NCBI GenBank assembly: GCA_030681795.1
Contig: JAUXRG010000053.1
Span: 62,001 to 126,000, forward strand
Source: Rubrivivax sp.
GTDB taxonomy: Bacteria; Pseudomonadota; Gammaproteobacteria; Burkholderiales; Burkholderiaceae_C
DNA: 64,000 nucleotides
Direction: 5' to 3'
In this document: piece after piece, positions 8,158 to 16,844 of the stretch
How the letters are laid out: each line of letters opens with the position of its first letter
How positions within the stretch are numbered: the first letter of the stretch is position 1
The notes under the pieces: generated by a model
The model's database searches: none
Seen by the model: only the letters and a program-made list of their open reading frames with translations
What the model was told of the DNA's origin: nothing
Program-made: the position numbers and the translations under genes

Positions 8158-8799
8158 CTATCGGATCGCGTGGCTGGCCAGCACCGGGAAGAGTTTCACC
8201 AACCCATCGGCCAGAAGCTCAACGGCCATGGCGGCCAGGATCAGACCCATCAGCCGCGTCATGACATTGATCCCCGTGCGGCCGAGCACCTTGGCGATGC
8301 TGCCGGCGGCAGAAAACACGAAGAAGGTGACCACGCCTATCACCGCGCCGTAGCCGACCAGCACGCCCAGCTCCCAGACGTGGCGCGTCTTCTCGGCGTA
8401 GATGACCATGGTTGAAATCGTCGCCGGCCCGGTGAGCAGCGGGATCGTCAGCGGCACCACCGCGATGCTGGCCCCGGCGTCGATTTTCTCGTCGCCTTCG
8501 CTGACATCGCTGGGTTTGCTCTCCGCCGGCTGCGCGTTGAGCATGGCCAGCGAACTGATCAGCAGCAGCGTGCCGCCCCCCACCTGGAACGACGCCAGCG
8601 AGATGCCGAAGAATTCGATGATCTTCAGCCCCGCCAGGGCGCTCACGGCGATCACCACGAAGGCCGTGAAGGCGCTGATGCGGATGGTGCGCTGGCGCTG
8701 CTCGCGGCTGAAGGACGCCGTGAAATGGATGAAGAAAGGCACCACGCCGATCGGGTTGACGATGGCCAGCAACGCGATCAGCGGCTTGAGCAGATCCAT
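8158..8799 (-). CDS. MarC family integral membrane protein
   Basis: The protein has 213 residues with about six membrane segments. The N-terminus (LLAIVNPIGVVPFFIHFT) and the central PLTIPLLTGPATISTMVIY are signatures of the MarC/YchE/YhgN family. The family was once linked to multiple antibiotic resistance, but that role was not confirmed and the function is unknown. It ends 13 bases before the GMC gene start on the same strand, so the two are probably cotranscribed. Confidence 0.92.
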   Translation of the reverse strand: MDLLKPLIALLAIVNPIGVVPFFIHFTASFSREQRQRTIRISAFTAFVVIAVSALAGLKIIEFFGISLASFQVGGGTLLLISSLAMLNAQPAESKPSDVSEGDEKIDAGASIAVVPLTIPLLTGPATISTMVIYAEKTRHVWELGVLVGYGAVIGVVTFFVFSAAGSIAKVLGRTGINVMTRLMGLILAAMAVELLADGLVKLFPVLASHAIR

Positions 8800-8924
8800 C
8801 CCACGATGGTAGGCGCTGGCGCGGGGCGGCCCGCGTGCGATGGGCGCTTGCGGACTCCGGCCCGCCTCCCCGCGATTTCACCAGCAAGGGTATTTACCTG
8901 AGCATCAAAACAACACTTGACGCA

Positions 8925-8957
8925 GGGCACCTTTACAGGCACGCGGGCACGGTGCCC
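8925..8957 (+). promoter_or_regulatory. Possible stem-loop in the leader of the RRM gene
   Basis: GGGCACC (8925-8931) and GGTGCCC (8951-8957) can pair across a 19-base loop, about 100 bases before the RRM gene start. The same stem sequence recurs in the hairpin after the gene. A TTGACG at 8917-8922 might be a -35 element, but no good -10 follows at the right distance. Leaders of RNA-binding proteins of this type are often regulatory, but nothing here proves it. Confidence 0.25.
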
Positions 8958-9056
8958 TAATAACGAGTCTGTGTCTGGCAGCCGCACCTCTCGCTTGATT
9001 GGTTCACGCAGGGTTGAGCTCCACATGGTTCTAGTAGGTTCTTTTGAGGGCTCCCC

Positions 9057-9578
9057 GTGGGAAACAAACTGTACGTAGGTAATCTGGCCTATTCGGTGCG
9101 CGATGACTCGCTGCTCCAGGCTTTTTCGCAATTCGGCAACGTGACGTCGGCCAAGGTCATGATGGACCGCGAGACCGGCCGCTCCAAGGGCTTCGGCTTC
9201 GTGGAGATGAGCTCGGACGCCGAGGCCCTGGCCGCCATCAACGGCATGAACGGCCAGCCCGTCGATGGCCGGGCGATCGTCGTCAACGAGGCCCGTCCGC
9301 GCGAAGAGCGCCCGGGTGGCTTTGGTGGCGGCGGTAGCGGCGGCGGTGGCGGCAGCCGTGGCGGCTATGGCGGCGGCGGTAGTGGCGGCTACGGCGGCGG
9401 TGGCGCCGGCGGTGGTGGTGGCGCGGGTGGCGGCGGTGGCCGCAGCCCCTACGGCGGTGGTGGCGGTGGCGGTGGTGGCCGCAGCCCCTACGGCGGTGGC
9501 GGTGGCGGTGGCAGCCGGGGCGGCTATGGCGGTGGTGGCAGCAGCGGCGGTGGTGGCAGCAGCCGCGGCGGTTACTGA
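9057..9578 (+). CDS. Glycine-rich RNA recognition motif protein
   Basis: The protein has 173 residues. Residues 3-80 are a single RNA recognition motif with RNP2 (KLYVGNLAY, residues 4-12) and RNP1 (KGFGFVEM, residues 44-51). The rest, from about residue 87, is a low-complexity Gly/Ser/Arg/Tyr tail with a twice-repeated GRSPYGGGGGGG block and RGGY motifs, including at the C-terminus. Such proteins bind single-stranded RNA. In bacteria they are often cold-induced and abundant. The GTG at 9057 is the start because the RRM begins at once after it and GAGGG lies upstream. A hairpin follows the stop codon. The gene is monocistronic. The RGG-type tail is able in principle to drive condensation, which is inference. 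Confidence 0.93.
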   Translation: MGNKLYVGNLAYSVRDDSLLQAFSQFGNVTSAKVMMDRETGRSKGFGFVEMSSDAEALAAINGMNGQPVDGRAIVVNEARPREERPGGFGGGGSGGGGGSRGGYGGGGSGGYGGGGAGGGGGAGGGGGRSPYGGGGGGGGGRSPYGGGGGGGSRGGYGGGGSSGGGGSSRGGY

Positions 9579-9617
9579 GTCACTGGCCTTGGCGGTTGCG
9601 CTGAGGCAGCAGGCAAG

Positions 9618-9640
9618 AAGGGCACCCGAGGGTGCCCTTT
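9618..9640 (+). terminator. Hairpin terminator after the RRM gene
   Basis: AAGGGCACC (9618-9626) pairs perfectly with GGTGCCCTT (9631-9639) across a four-base loop, 39 bases after the stop codon. Only a short T run follows (TTT, then GTCATT), so it is a strong stem with a weak T-tract. Confidence 0.65.
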
Positions 9641-9676
9641 GTCATTGGTGCCCGCGCGCTGCCTCCCACGAGTTCT

Positions 9677-10456
9677 TCAGTGGCGGCGCGGCTTTCTTCC
9701 GCGGCGCGCGAACAGGCGGTCGAAAACTGCGTTGGGCAGCAAGCGCATCAGCTTGGCCACCACCCCCATCTGCCAGGGGATGACCCGATAGCTGGTGCCT
9801 GCGGCGATGGCCCGCCGCGCCCGTTCGGCGAAGTCTTGCGGCGGCATCAGGAACGGCATCCGGTAGGGGTTGCGGGCGGTCAGCGGTGTGGCGATGTAGC
9901 CGGGCACCAGCGTCACCACGCGCACGCCCTGGTCCCGGCATTCGCCGCGCAGGCTTTCGCAGTAGGCCACGACGGCGGCCTTGCTGGCGCAGTAAGCGCC
10001 GTGACCGGGCAGCCCGCGGATGGCCGCCACGCTGGCCACGCCCACCAGGGTGCCGGACCCGCGCTGGCGCATGCCACGCAGGAACGGGTGAAAGGTGGCC
10101 GCCAGGCCCAGGTTGTTGGTGGCGAAGACCTCCCGCATCACCTCGAGATCCCGGCGCTCGGCCGAATCCATGCCCACGCTGATGCCGGCGCCGGCAATCA
10201 CCACGTCGGGCAGGCCCTGGCGGGCGAGGCAGGCCTGGCCGGCCGCGATGATGCTGTCGGGCACCGATACATCGGCGCTGTAGACGACCGCCCGGTCGGC
10301 GGGCAGATCTTGCGTGCGCAGCCAGGCTTCGACCTCGCCCGTGCGGCGCGCCACCAGCGCCAGCCGCCAGCCGGCGCGGGCATAGGCGGCCGCCAGGGCC
10401 TGACCGATGCCGCTGGACGCCCCGGTGATGAACACCAGCCCCGCGCCGCCGTTCAT
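9677..10456 (-). CDS. Short-chain dehydrogenase/reductase (classical SDR)
   Basis: The protein has 259 residues. The NAD(P)-binding motif TGASSGIG lies at residues 11-18, the structural NAG-like motif appears as IAGAGIS, and the catalytic YCASK is near residue 155 with the Ser about 13 residues before it. It is therefore a classical SDR with an intact catalytic triad. The substrate is unknown. The ATG at 10456 overlaps the lptC stop codon in an ATGA arrangement, so the gene is translationally coupled to lptC. In most relatives lptA follows lptC at this place, so the position of an SDR here is unusual. Confidence 0.9.
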   Translation of the reverse strand: MNGGAGLVFITGASSGIGQALAAAYARAGWRLALVARRTGEVEAWLRTQDLPADRAVVYSADVSVPDSIIAAGQACLARQGLPDVVIAGAGISVGMDSAERRDLEVMREVFATNNLGLAATFHPFLRGMRQRGSGTLVGVASVAAIRGLPGHGAYCASKAAVVAYCESLRGECRDQGVRVVTLVPGYIATPLTARNPYRMPFLMPPQDFAERARRAIAAGTSYRVIPWQMGVVAKLMRLLPNAVFDRLFARRGRKPRRH

Positions 10457-11139
10457 CGGCCCCCTTTCGTGCGCGGCGCCAGCTCGGCACGGGCCGGGCC
10501 CTGCAGCTCCAGCCGCCCCGCCGCGTGGTCGTAGTCCAGCCCGGCGGCACGCAACCGGGTGGCGCCCACCTGCACCATCACGGGCAGGTGTGACTTCACG
10601 CGTTCGGCCACCAGGAAGGCATGCAGGAACTCGCCGCGCATGAGCAGCGGCGCGCCGGCGGCGTCGGCACTTTGCACCTCGGCGCCACCGATCAACTGCA
10701 ACTCGCTGCCGTCGCCGTTGCCCACCGCCCGCCTCGCATGGGCCAGCGTGACCCGCCCGTCCTGCGCGATGGCGCGGATCTGCGCACCCTCGATCTCGAT
10801 GCGGTCGGTGGCCGGGAAGTGGCGCATCAGCGAACCCTCGATGCGCAGCTTGAGCCGCCCCTGCGCATCGAAGCGCTCGACGGCGAACTGCGTCATCGTG
10901 TAGTCGGGTTCGTCAGACACCGGCCGCGCAGCGACCGGCGCGGCCGCTCGCGGCGAATTTTTCACCAGCCACCAGCTGGCCAACGCCAGCAGCGCCATCA
11001 CCAGCAGGGGCAGGTAGGCCCAGAGCATGTCGCGCAATCGCAGGTGCCAGGGCATGCCCAGCCTGGCATCCGCCTTGCCGGCCGGGCCGAGCGAGATCGG
11101 CACCTGCGGCAAATCGGGCAGATGGAGCTCGACACTCAC
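10453..11139 (-). CDS. lptC: LPS export protein LptC
   Basis: The protein has 228 residues. A single transmembrane segment (LRLRDMLWAYLPLLVMALLA, about residues 33-55) is followed by a periplasmic domain rich in beta strands with the LptC pattern DYTMTQFAVERFDAQGRLKLRIEG and PATDRIEIEG. LptC is the inner-membrane bitopic component that passes lipopolysaccharide from LptBFG to LptA. I chose the GTG at 11139 because the preceding residues (SVELHLPDLPQVPISLGPA) look like the N-terminus of relatives. The ATG at 11055, just before the membrane segment, is an alternative. It follows kdsC by 46 bases, the common Kdo/LPS gene order. lptA and lptB are not next to it here. Confidence 0.88.
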   Translation of the reverse strand: MSVELHLPDLPQVPISLGPAGKADARLGMPWHLRLRDMLWAYLPLLVMALLALASWWLVKNSPRAAAPVAARPVSDEPDYTMTQFAVERFDAQGRLKLRIEGSLMRHFPATDRIEIEGAQIRAIAQDGRVTLAHARRAVGNGDGSELQLIGGAEVQSADAAGAPLLMRGEFLHAFLVAERVKSHLPVMVQVGATRLRAAGLDYDHAAGRLELQGPARAELAPRTKGGR

Positions 11140-11185
11140 GCACGCGCCCCCGGGACGGGCCTTCGCGCTCGGGGGCCCACCGGCC

Positions 11186-11758
11186 TCACGCCCCGTCCAG
11201 CGTGTGGAGCTGGCCTTGCAGCAGGCCGGCGTAGCGGCCCGCGGCCACCAGCAGCAGGTCGCAGAATTCGCGCGCCGCGCCGTGCCCGCCGCCGGCGGCG
11301 GTGACGTGGTGCGCCACCGCCTTGACTTCGGCATGCGCGTTGGCCGGCGCGCAGGCGAAACCGGCGCGCGTGAGCAGCGGCAGGTCGGGCCAGTCGTCGC
11401 CCATGGCCGCCACCTCGGGCCAGGCCAGGCCCAGCGCAGCCAGCAGGCCTTGCGCGGCGGCGAGCTTGTCCTGCGCACCATAGATGGCGTGCTCGAGCCC
11501 CAGGTCGGCGACGCGGCGGCGCACCGCCGGCGAATCGCGCCCCGTGATCACCAGGGGTGCGATGCCCCCCTGGCGCAGCAGTTTCAGTCCGTGGCCGTCG
11601 AGCGTGGAGAAGGCCTTCACGGTCTCGCCGTGCTCGCCGATGTACAGCCGCCCGTCGGTGAGCACGCCGTCGACATCGAAGATCGCCGCCTTCATGCCCA
11701 GCCCGGGGCCTTGCGCCAGCAGCAGCAGGCCGGGGGCGAAATTCAGCGCCGGGTTCAT
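11186..11758 (-). CDS. kdsC: 3-deoxy-D-manno-octulosonate 8-phosphate phosphatase KdsC
   Basis: The protein has 190 residues. The HAD motif FDVDGVLTDGRLYIG (from about residue 27) carries the nucleophile Asp and the acid/base Asp, ITGRDS is motif II, and MGDDWPDLPLL is motif IV. KdsC hydrolyses Kdo 8-phosphate to Kdo in lipopolysaccharide synthesis as a tetramer. Its start is four bases from the stop of kdsD on the same strand, and lptC follows, so kdsD-kdsC-lptC form one operon for making and exporting LPS. The ATG at 11758 gives a 22-residue lead before the HAD domain. The internal ATG at 11695 is a weaker alternative. Confidence 0.95.
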   Translation of the reverse strand: MNPALNFAPGLLLLAQGPGLGMKAAIFDVDGVLTDGRLYIGEHGETVKAFSTLDGHGLKLLRQGGIAPLVITGRDSPAVRRRVADLGLEHAIYGAQDKLAAAQGLLAALGLAWPEVAAMGDDWPDLPLLTRAGFACAPANAHAEVKAVAHHVTAAGGGHGAAREFCDLLLVAAGRYAGLLQGQLHTLDGA

Positions 11759-11762
11759 ACGC

Positions 11763-12752
11763 TCAGATCACCTTGGCGCGCATCAGGTCGTTGGAGTTCA
11801 AGGCCCCGACGAGCCGGCCTTCGCCATCGACCACCAGCACGCTGGTGATGCGGTGCTGCTCCATGACGCCGGCGGCTTCCACGGCCAGCGCATCGGCGCG
11901 CACCAGGCGGGGCGCTTGGTGCATGACCTCGGCCGCGGTCAGCGCACGCAGGTCGGCCCCGCGTTCGATGAGGCGGCGCAAGTCACCGTCGGTGAAGATG
12001 CCCAGCGGCCGGCTTTGCTCGTCGGCGACAGCGGCAAAACCCAGGCCCTTGCCCGTCATCTCGCGCAGCAACTCGTTGAAGGTGGCCGCGGGCGGCACGC
12101 AAGGCAGCGCCGGCCCGCTGCGCATGAGGTCGCCCACGTGCATCAGCAGCTTGCGCCCCAGGGTGCCGCCGGGGTGCGAGCGCGCAAAGTCTTCTTCCTT
12201 GAAGCCGCGCGCGTCCAGCAGCGCCACGGCCAGCGCATCGCCCAGCGCCATCTGCGCCGTGGTGCTGGCGGTGGGCGCCAGGTTGAGCGGGCAGGCTTCC
12301 TCTTCGACGGCGCTTGAGAGCACCACATCGGCATGTCGCGCCAGCGTGGAGTCCGCGCCGCCCGTCATGGCCACGAAGGTCACGCCGATGCGCCGAATCG
12401 CCGGCAGGATGGCGGCCAGCTCCTCGCTTTCACCGCTGTTGCTGATGGCCAGCACGACGTCGCCTTTGATCACCATGCCCAGGTCGCCGTGGCTGGCTTC
12501 GGCGGGGTGAACGAACATCGCCGGCGTGCCGGTGGAGGCCAGCGTTGCCGCGACCTTGCGGCCCACGTGGCCGCTCTTGCCCATGCCCATCACCACGACG
12601 CGGCCGCGGCAGCCGAGCATCGCCTGCACGGCTTGCGCGAAGGCCGGTCCCTGCTTCGCGGCCAGGCCCAGGAGCGCCCGGGCTTCGATCTCCAGCGTGC
12701 GCGCGGCCAGCGCCAGCGCGCGCTCGGCATCGAACGGGCGGATCGTGTTCAT
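11763..12752 (-). CDS. kdsD: Arabinose-5-phosphate isomerase KdsD/KpsF family
   Basis: The protein has 329 residues. An N-terminal SIS domain (about residues 30-170) contains GMGKSGHVGRKVAATLASTG and the ISNSGESEE motif. Two CBS domains follow (about residues 205-325, with LGIFTDGDLRR in the first). This is the standard KdsD architecture. It isomerises ribulose 5-phosphate to arabinose 5-phosphate, the first step to Kdo. The ATG at 12752 starts just before the SIS domain. The gene heads the kdsD-kdsC-lptC operon and is divergent from the Kef-type antiporter gene, with only 41 bases between the start codons, so the two promoters overlap. Confidence 0.95.
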   Translation of the reverse strand: MNTIRPFDAERALALAARTLEIEARALLGLAAKQGPAFAQAVQAMLGCRGRVVVMGMGKSGHVGRKVAATLASTGTPAMFVHPAEASHGDLGMVIKGDVVLAISNSGESEELAAILPAIRRIGVTFVAMTGGADSTLARHADVVLSSAVEEEACPLNLAPTASTTAQMALGDALAVALLDARGFKEEDFARSHPGGTLGRKLLMHVGDLMRSGPALPCVPPAATFNELLREMTGKGLGFAAVADEQSRPLGIFTDGDLRRLIERGADLRALTAAEVMHQAPRLVRADALAVEAAGVMEQHRITSVLVVDGEGRLVGALNSNDLMRAKVI

Positions 12753-12793
12753 GGCCGGGGCTGTCGCATACGATGGGTTCATTCTAGGCACCC

Positions 12794-14794
12794 ATGGCGA
12801 CCACGCTCGAGCTCATCTTGCTGTACCTCTTCGCCGCGGTGCTCGGCGTGGTGGCCTGCCGCGCGCTGAAGCTGCCGCCGATGCTGGGCTACCTGGTGGT
12901 GGGCATATTGATCGGGCCCAACGCGCTGGCGCTGGCCAGGGACACGGCGGGCGTGAAATACCTCGCCGAGTTCGGCGTGGTATTCCTGATGTTCGTCATC
13001 GGCCTGGAATTCAACCTGCCCAAGCTGCGCAGCATGCGCACGCTGGTCTTCGGCCTGGGCCTGTCGCAGGTCGTCCTGACCATGATCGGCACACTCATCG
13101 GGCACTTCGTTCTGGTCACCGGCTACGCCTGGTTGTTCGGGGGCGCATGGCAGATGTCCTGGCAAGGCGCCGTGGTGCTGGGCGGCGCCCTGGCGATGAG
13201 TTCGACGGCCATCGTCGTCAAGCTCATGGCCGAGCGGCTGGAGCTCGAAAGCGAGCATGGCAAGCGCGTCATCGGCGTGCTGCTGTTCCAGGACCTGGCC
13301 GTGGTGCCGCTGCTGGTGCTGATCCCGGCGCTGGGTTCCAGCGGCGAAGAGATGCTGGTGGCGATGTCGCTGGCCCTGCTCAAGGCAGCGGCAGTGCTCA
13401 CCGTGCTGCTCGTGGGCGGCCAGCATGTGATGCGCTGGTGGCTCACGCTGGTGGCGCGGCGCAAGAGCGAAGAGCTGTTCGTGCTGAACCTGCTGCTCAT
13501 GACACTGGGCCTGGCCTGGCTCACCGAGCACGCCGGCCTGTCGCTGGCCCTGGGCGCTTTCGTCGCCGGCATGCTGGTGGCCGAGACCGAATACAAGCAC
13601 CAGGTGGAAACCGAGATCCGACCCTTCCACGACGTGCTGCTGGGGCTGTTCTTCATCACCATCGGCATGAAGCTCGACTGGCGCCCGGTGCTCGACCAAT
13701 GGCTGCTTGTCCTGCTGCTGACCCTCGCCCCGCTGTTCGCCAAGTTCGTGCTCGTCGCGGCGCTGGCCTGGGCCTTCCGTGCGACGCCGGGCACGGCCCT
13801 GCGCACTGGCCTGTACCTGGCGCAGGCCGGCGAATTCGGTTTCGTGCTGCTGACCCTGGGCGCCGACCGCGGGCTGGTGGCCCCCGAATGGCTGAGCCCG
13901 GTGCTGGCCTGCATGGTGCTCTCGATGCTCGCCACGCCCTTCCTCATCCTCTACAGCAACCGAATCGTCAACCGGCTGAGCGCCACGGACTGGATGATGC
14001 AGTCGGTGGCGCTGACCACGATCGCCAAACGGGCCATGGCCGCCGAGCGGCACGTCATCATCTGCGGCTACGGCCGCAGCGGCCAGAACCTGGCGCGGCT
14101 GCTGGTGCCCGAGAAGATCCCCTATATCGCGCTGGACCTCGACCCCGACCGCGTGCGCCAGGCCACCGCCGCCGGGCAAAGCGTGGTCTTCGGCGATGCC
14201 GCCCGCCTGCCCAGCCTGATGGCTGCCGGGCTGGCGCGCGCCGCCGCGGTGGTGGTGAGCTACCACGACACCCCTTCGGCACTGAAGATCCTGAGCCTGG
14301 TGCAGGCCCACGCACCCAAGGTGCCGGTGATCGTGCGCACGGTGGACGAGACCGACATCGACAAACTCAAGGCCGCCGGCGCCACCGAAGTCGTGCCCGA
14401 GGCGGTGGAGGGCTCGCTGATGTTGGCCGGCCACGCCCTGGCCCTGGTGGGTGTGCCGATGAAGCGCGTGATCCGCATCACCCGCGACGCGCGTGACGCG
14501 CGGTACAGCCTGCTGCGCGGCTACTTCCACGGCGCCGACGACGACACCGTGGAAGAGCTCGCGCAGGCGCGGCTGCAGAGCGTGACCCTGCCAGACGCTT
14601 CGCGTTGCGTGGGCCACACGCTGGATACCCAGGCCCTGCACGCCGTCGGCGTGAGCGTGCTTTCGGTGCGGCGCGCCGGCGCAGGCGTCAGTGCCCCCCA
14701 GCCCGACCATGTGCTGGCGGCAGGCGACACGCTGGTGCTGTCGGGCCTGCCCGAGGCGCTGGCCCTGGCCGAGGACAAGCTGCTGCGCAACTGA
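12794..14794 (+). CDS. Kef-type monovalent cation:proton antiporter with RCK domains
   Basis: The protein has 666 residues. About twelve membrane segments (residues 1-390) form a CPA2 antiporter domain with GYLVVGILIGPNAL and FLMFVIGLEFNLPKL. A TrkA-N (RCK_N) domain follows from about residue 418 with HVIICGYGRSGQNLARLL, and a TrkA-C (RCK_C) domain from about residue 570. This is the YbaL/KefB/KefC layout. It should export K+ or Na+ in exchange for protons and be gated by nucleotide binding to the RCK domain. No KefF/KefG-like ancillary gene adjoins it, so glutathione-gated Kef function is not implied. Divergence from kdsD is a common arrangement in this order. Confidence 0.9.
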   Translation: MATTLELILLYLFAAVLGVVACRALKLPPMLGYLVVGILIGPNALALARDTAGVKYLAEFGVVFLMFVIGLEFNLPKLRSMRTLVFGLGLSQVVLTMIGTLIGHFVLVTGYAWLFGGAWQMSWQGAVVLGGALAMSSTAIVVKLMAERLELESEHGKRVIGVLLFQDLAVVPLLVLIPALGSSGEEMLVAMSLALLKAAAVLTVLLVGGQHVMRWWLTLVARRKSEELFVLNLLLMTLGLAWLTEHAGLSLALGAFVAGMLVAETEYKHQVETEIRPFHDVLLGLFFITIGMKLDWRPVLDQWLLVLLLTLAPLFAKFVLVAALAWAFRATPGTALRTGLYLAQAGEFGFVLLTLGADRGLVAPEWLSPVLACMVLSMLATPFLILYSNRIVNRLSATDWMMQSVALTTIAKRAMAAERHVIICGYGRSGQNLARLLVPEKIPYIALDLDPDRVRQATAAGQSVVFGDAARLPSLMAAGLARAAAVVVSYHDTPSALKILSLVQAHAPKVPVIVRTVDETDIDKLKAAGATEVVPEAVEGSLMLAGHALALVGVPMKRVIRITRDARDARYSLLRGYFHGADDDTVEELAQARLQSVTLPDASRCVGHTLDTQALHAVGVSVLSVRRAGAGVSAPQPDHVLAAGDTLVLSGLPEALALAEDKLLRN

Positions 14795-14862
14795 GCGCGC
14801 CCTAGTGGCCGCACCTTGTGGCCTAATCGGGGGTTTCGCCCAACCTTTGCCGGAGCCTACAA

Positions 14863-15030
14863 ATGGCCAACAAGATCAGAACCGAAGCCGACCGCCGCGC
14901 CACGCCCCGTGCGCCCGTGCTCCAGGGGACCAACGCCACCCTGGGGGGTGGCCAGAAGATCAGCAAGGAACGCGGTTCGCATACGGCCAGCAAAAAGAAC
15001 CCGGGCAAGCGGCCGCACAAGGGCGGTTGA
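14863..15030 (+). CDS. Small basic protein, 55 residues
   Basis: An open frame from ATG 14863 to TGA 15028-15030 encodes 55 residues, strongly basic and polar (MANKIRTEADRRATPRAPVL, and a tail SKKNPGKRPHKGG). There is a purine-rich CCGGAG about 8 bases before the start. It has no membrane segment and is probably disordered. It resembles small ribosome- or nucleic-acid-associated peptides in composition only. I know no family for it. It lies alone between the antiporter gene and the COG2509 gene on the same strand, and its codon use matches a real gene. Confidence 0.6.
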   Translation: MANKIRTEADRRATPRAPVLQGTNATLGGGQKISKERGSHTASKKNPGKRPHKGG

Positions 15031-15095
15031 GTTTCCGGGTGCGGGGCGCGCCGGCGGCGCGCCCCGTGCTGTGACCGCTCCACAGGGCCGCCCCG

Positions 15096-16784
15096 ATGCT
15101 GCGCATCACCGAACTGCGGCTGCCGCTGGACCACGCCGAGGGCGCGCTGCGCGCCGCCGTGCTGACGCGGCTGGGTCTGACCGACGCCGAGCTGACGGGT
15201 TTTACGGTCTTCAAGCGCAGCCACGACGCGCGCAAGAGGGCGGCGGTGGTGCTGATCTATACCCTCGATTGCGAGGTGCAGGATGAAGCCGCCGTGTGGC
15301 TGCGGCACGCGGCCGACCCGCACATTCGTCCGGCGCCTGACACGCGCTATCGCTTCCTCGGCCACGCCCCGGCCGACTTCCGTGCCAGCGGGCGTTTGCG
15401 GCCGCTGGTCGTCGGCTTCGGCCCTTGCGGGCTCTTTGCGGCATTGATCCTGGCGCAGATGGGCCTGGCACCCCTGGTGCTGGAGCGCGGCCGCCGCGTG
15501 CGCGAGCGCACCAAGGACACCTGGGGCCTGTGGCGCCAGGGTGTGCTCGACCCCGAGTCGAATGTCCAGTTCGGCGAAGGCGGCGCGGGTACCTTCAGCG
15601 ACGGCAAGCTCTGGAGCCAGATCAGCGACCCGCGCCACCTCACGCGCAAGGTGCTCACCGAGTTCGTCAAGGCCGGCGCGCCGGAAGAAATCCTCTTCGT
15701 GGCCAAACCGCACATCGGCACCTTTCGGCTGGTCGGCATGGTCGAGAAGATGCGCACCGAGATCGAGGCTCTAGGCGGCGAGATCCGCTTTCGCCAGCAG
15801 GTGGTGGACCTGCTCATCGAAGACGACCCTGTGCGCGGCGAAGCTCCGCGGGCACGCCACATTCGTGGCGTGGTGCTGGCCAGCGGCGAACAGATCGCCG
15901 CCGACCAGGTCGTGCTGGCCGTCGGCCACAGTGCCCGCGACACCTTCGAGATGCTGCACCGGCGCGGCGTCTTCATGGAGCCCAAGCCGTTCTCGGTGGG
16001 TTTTCGCATCGAGCACCCGCAAAGCGTGATCGACCGCGCTCGCTTTGGGCCGAACGCCGGCAACCCCCTCCTCGGCGCGGCCGACTACAAGCTGGTGCAC
16101 CACGCCGGCAACGGGCGTGCGGTGTACAGCTTTTGCATGTGTCCCGGCGGCACGGTGGTGGCCGCCACCTCCGAGGTCGGGCGCGTGGTCACCAACGGCA
16201 TGAGCCAGTACTCGCGCAACGAGCGCAACGCCAACGCCGGGCTGGTGGTGGGCATCTCGCCTCAAGACTATCGGCAAGACCCGTCCGGCACCGGCCCCGT
16301 GCCCCCACTCGACGGCATCGCCTTCCAGCGCCTGTGGGAGACGCGCGCCTTCGAGCTCGGAGGCGGCGGCTACCGTGCGCCCGCGCAGCTCGTCGGCGAC
16401 TTCATCAAGGGCCAGCGCAGCCGCGCCTTCGGATCGGTGGCGCCTTCCTACAAGCCGGGCGTGACGCCCACGGACCTGGCCGAGCCGGGCCATGGCAGCC
16501 TGCCCGACTACGCCCTGGCGGCATTGCGCGAGGCCTTGCCGGCCTTCGAGCGTCAGCTCCGCGGCTTTGCCATGCCCGACGCCGTGCTCACCGGCGTGGA
16601 AACGCGCACTTCTTCCCCCTTGCGCCTCACGCGCGGCCCCCGGCGGCAGAGCCTGAACGTCGCCGGCCTGTACCCGGCGGGCGAAGGCGCGGGCTACGCC
16701 GGCGGCATCATGTCCGCGGGGGTGGATGGCATCGAAGTGGCCGAAGCCGTGGCGGCCGACCTATTGGGCCTCGCTCGCCACTGA
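15096..16784 (+). CDS. FAD-dependent dehydrogenase, COG2509 type
   Basis: The protein has 562 residues. Residues 1-95 form an N-terminal ferredoxin-like domain. The dinucleotide motif VVGFGPCGLFAALILA follows near residue 105, then FGEGGAGTFSDGKLWSQI near residue 160, and the C-terminal GLYPAGEGAGYAGGIMSAGVDG motif. That order is diagnostic for the large uncharacterised flavoprotein family COG2509. The substrate is not established. Members are found in many bacteria as single genes. It starts 65 bases after the 55-residue gene and ends 60 bases before apt, all rightward. Confidence 0.9.
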   Translation: MLRITELRLPLDHAEGALRAAVLTRLGLTDAELTGFTVFKRSHDARKRAAVVLIYTLDCEVQDEAAVWLRHAADPHIRPAPDTRYRFLGHAPADFRASGRLRPLVVGFGPCGLFAALILAQMGLAPLVLERGRRVRERTKDTWGLWRQGVLDPESNVQFGEGGAGTFSDGKLWSQISDPRHLTRKVLTEFVKAGAPEEILFVAKPHIGTFRLVGMVEKMRTEIEALGGEIRFRQQVVDLLIEDDPVRGEAPRARHIRGVVLASGEQIAADQVVLAVGHSARDTFEMLHRRGVFMEPKPFSVGFRIEHPQSVIDRARFGPNAGNPLLGAADYKLVHHAGNGRAVYSFCMCPGGTVVAATSEVGRVVTNGMSQYSRNERNANAGLVVGISPQDYRQDPSGTGPVPPLDGIAFQRLWETRAFELGGGGYRAPAQLVGDFIKGQRSRAFGSVAPSYKPGVTPTDLAEPGHGSLPDYALAALREALPAFERQLRGFAMPDAVLTGVETRTSSPLRLTRGPRRQSLNVAGLYPAGEGAGYAGGIMSAGVDGIEVAEAVAADLLGLARH

Positions 16785-16844
16785 CGCCTTGCGCCGTCGC
16801 GCGCGGCGCGCCAGCCCCGGCGGCGCTGACTATGATCCCGTCCC

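Noticed and set aside
9300..9575. Regular GC-rich repeats that could look like a repeat array or CRISPR
   Set aside because: They encode the Gly-rich tail of the RRM protein in frame. There are no spacers of constant length.
12779..14710. Leftward open frame of 643 codons over the antiporter gene
   Set aside because: It is a Gln/His-rich shadow of the antiporter, which has clear membrane and RCK motifs.
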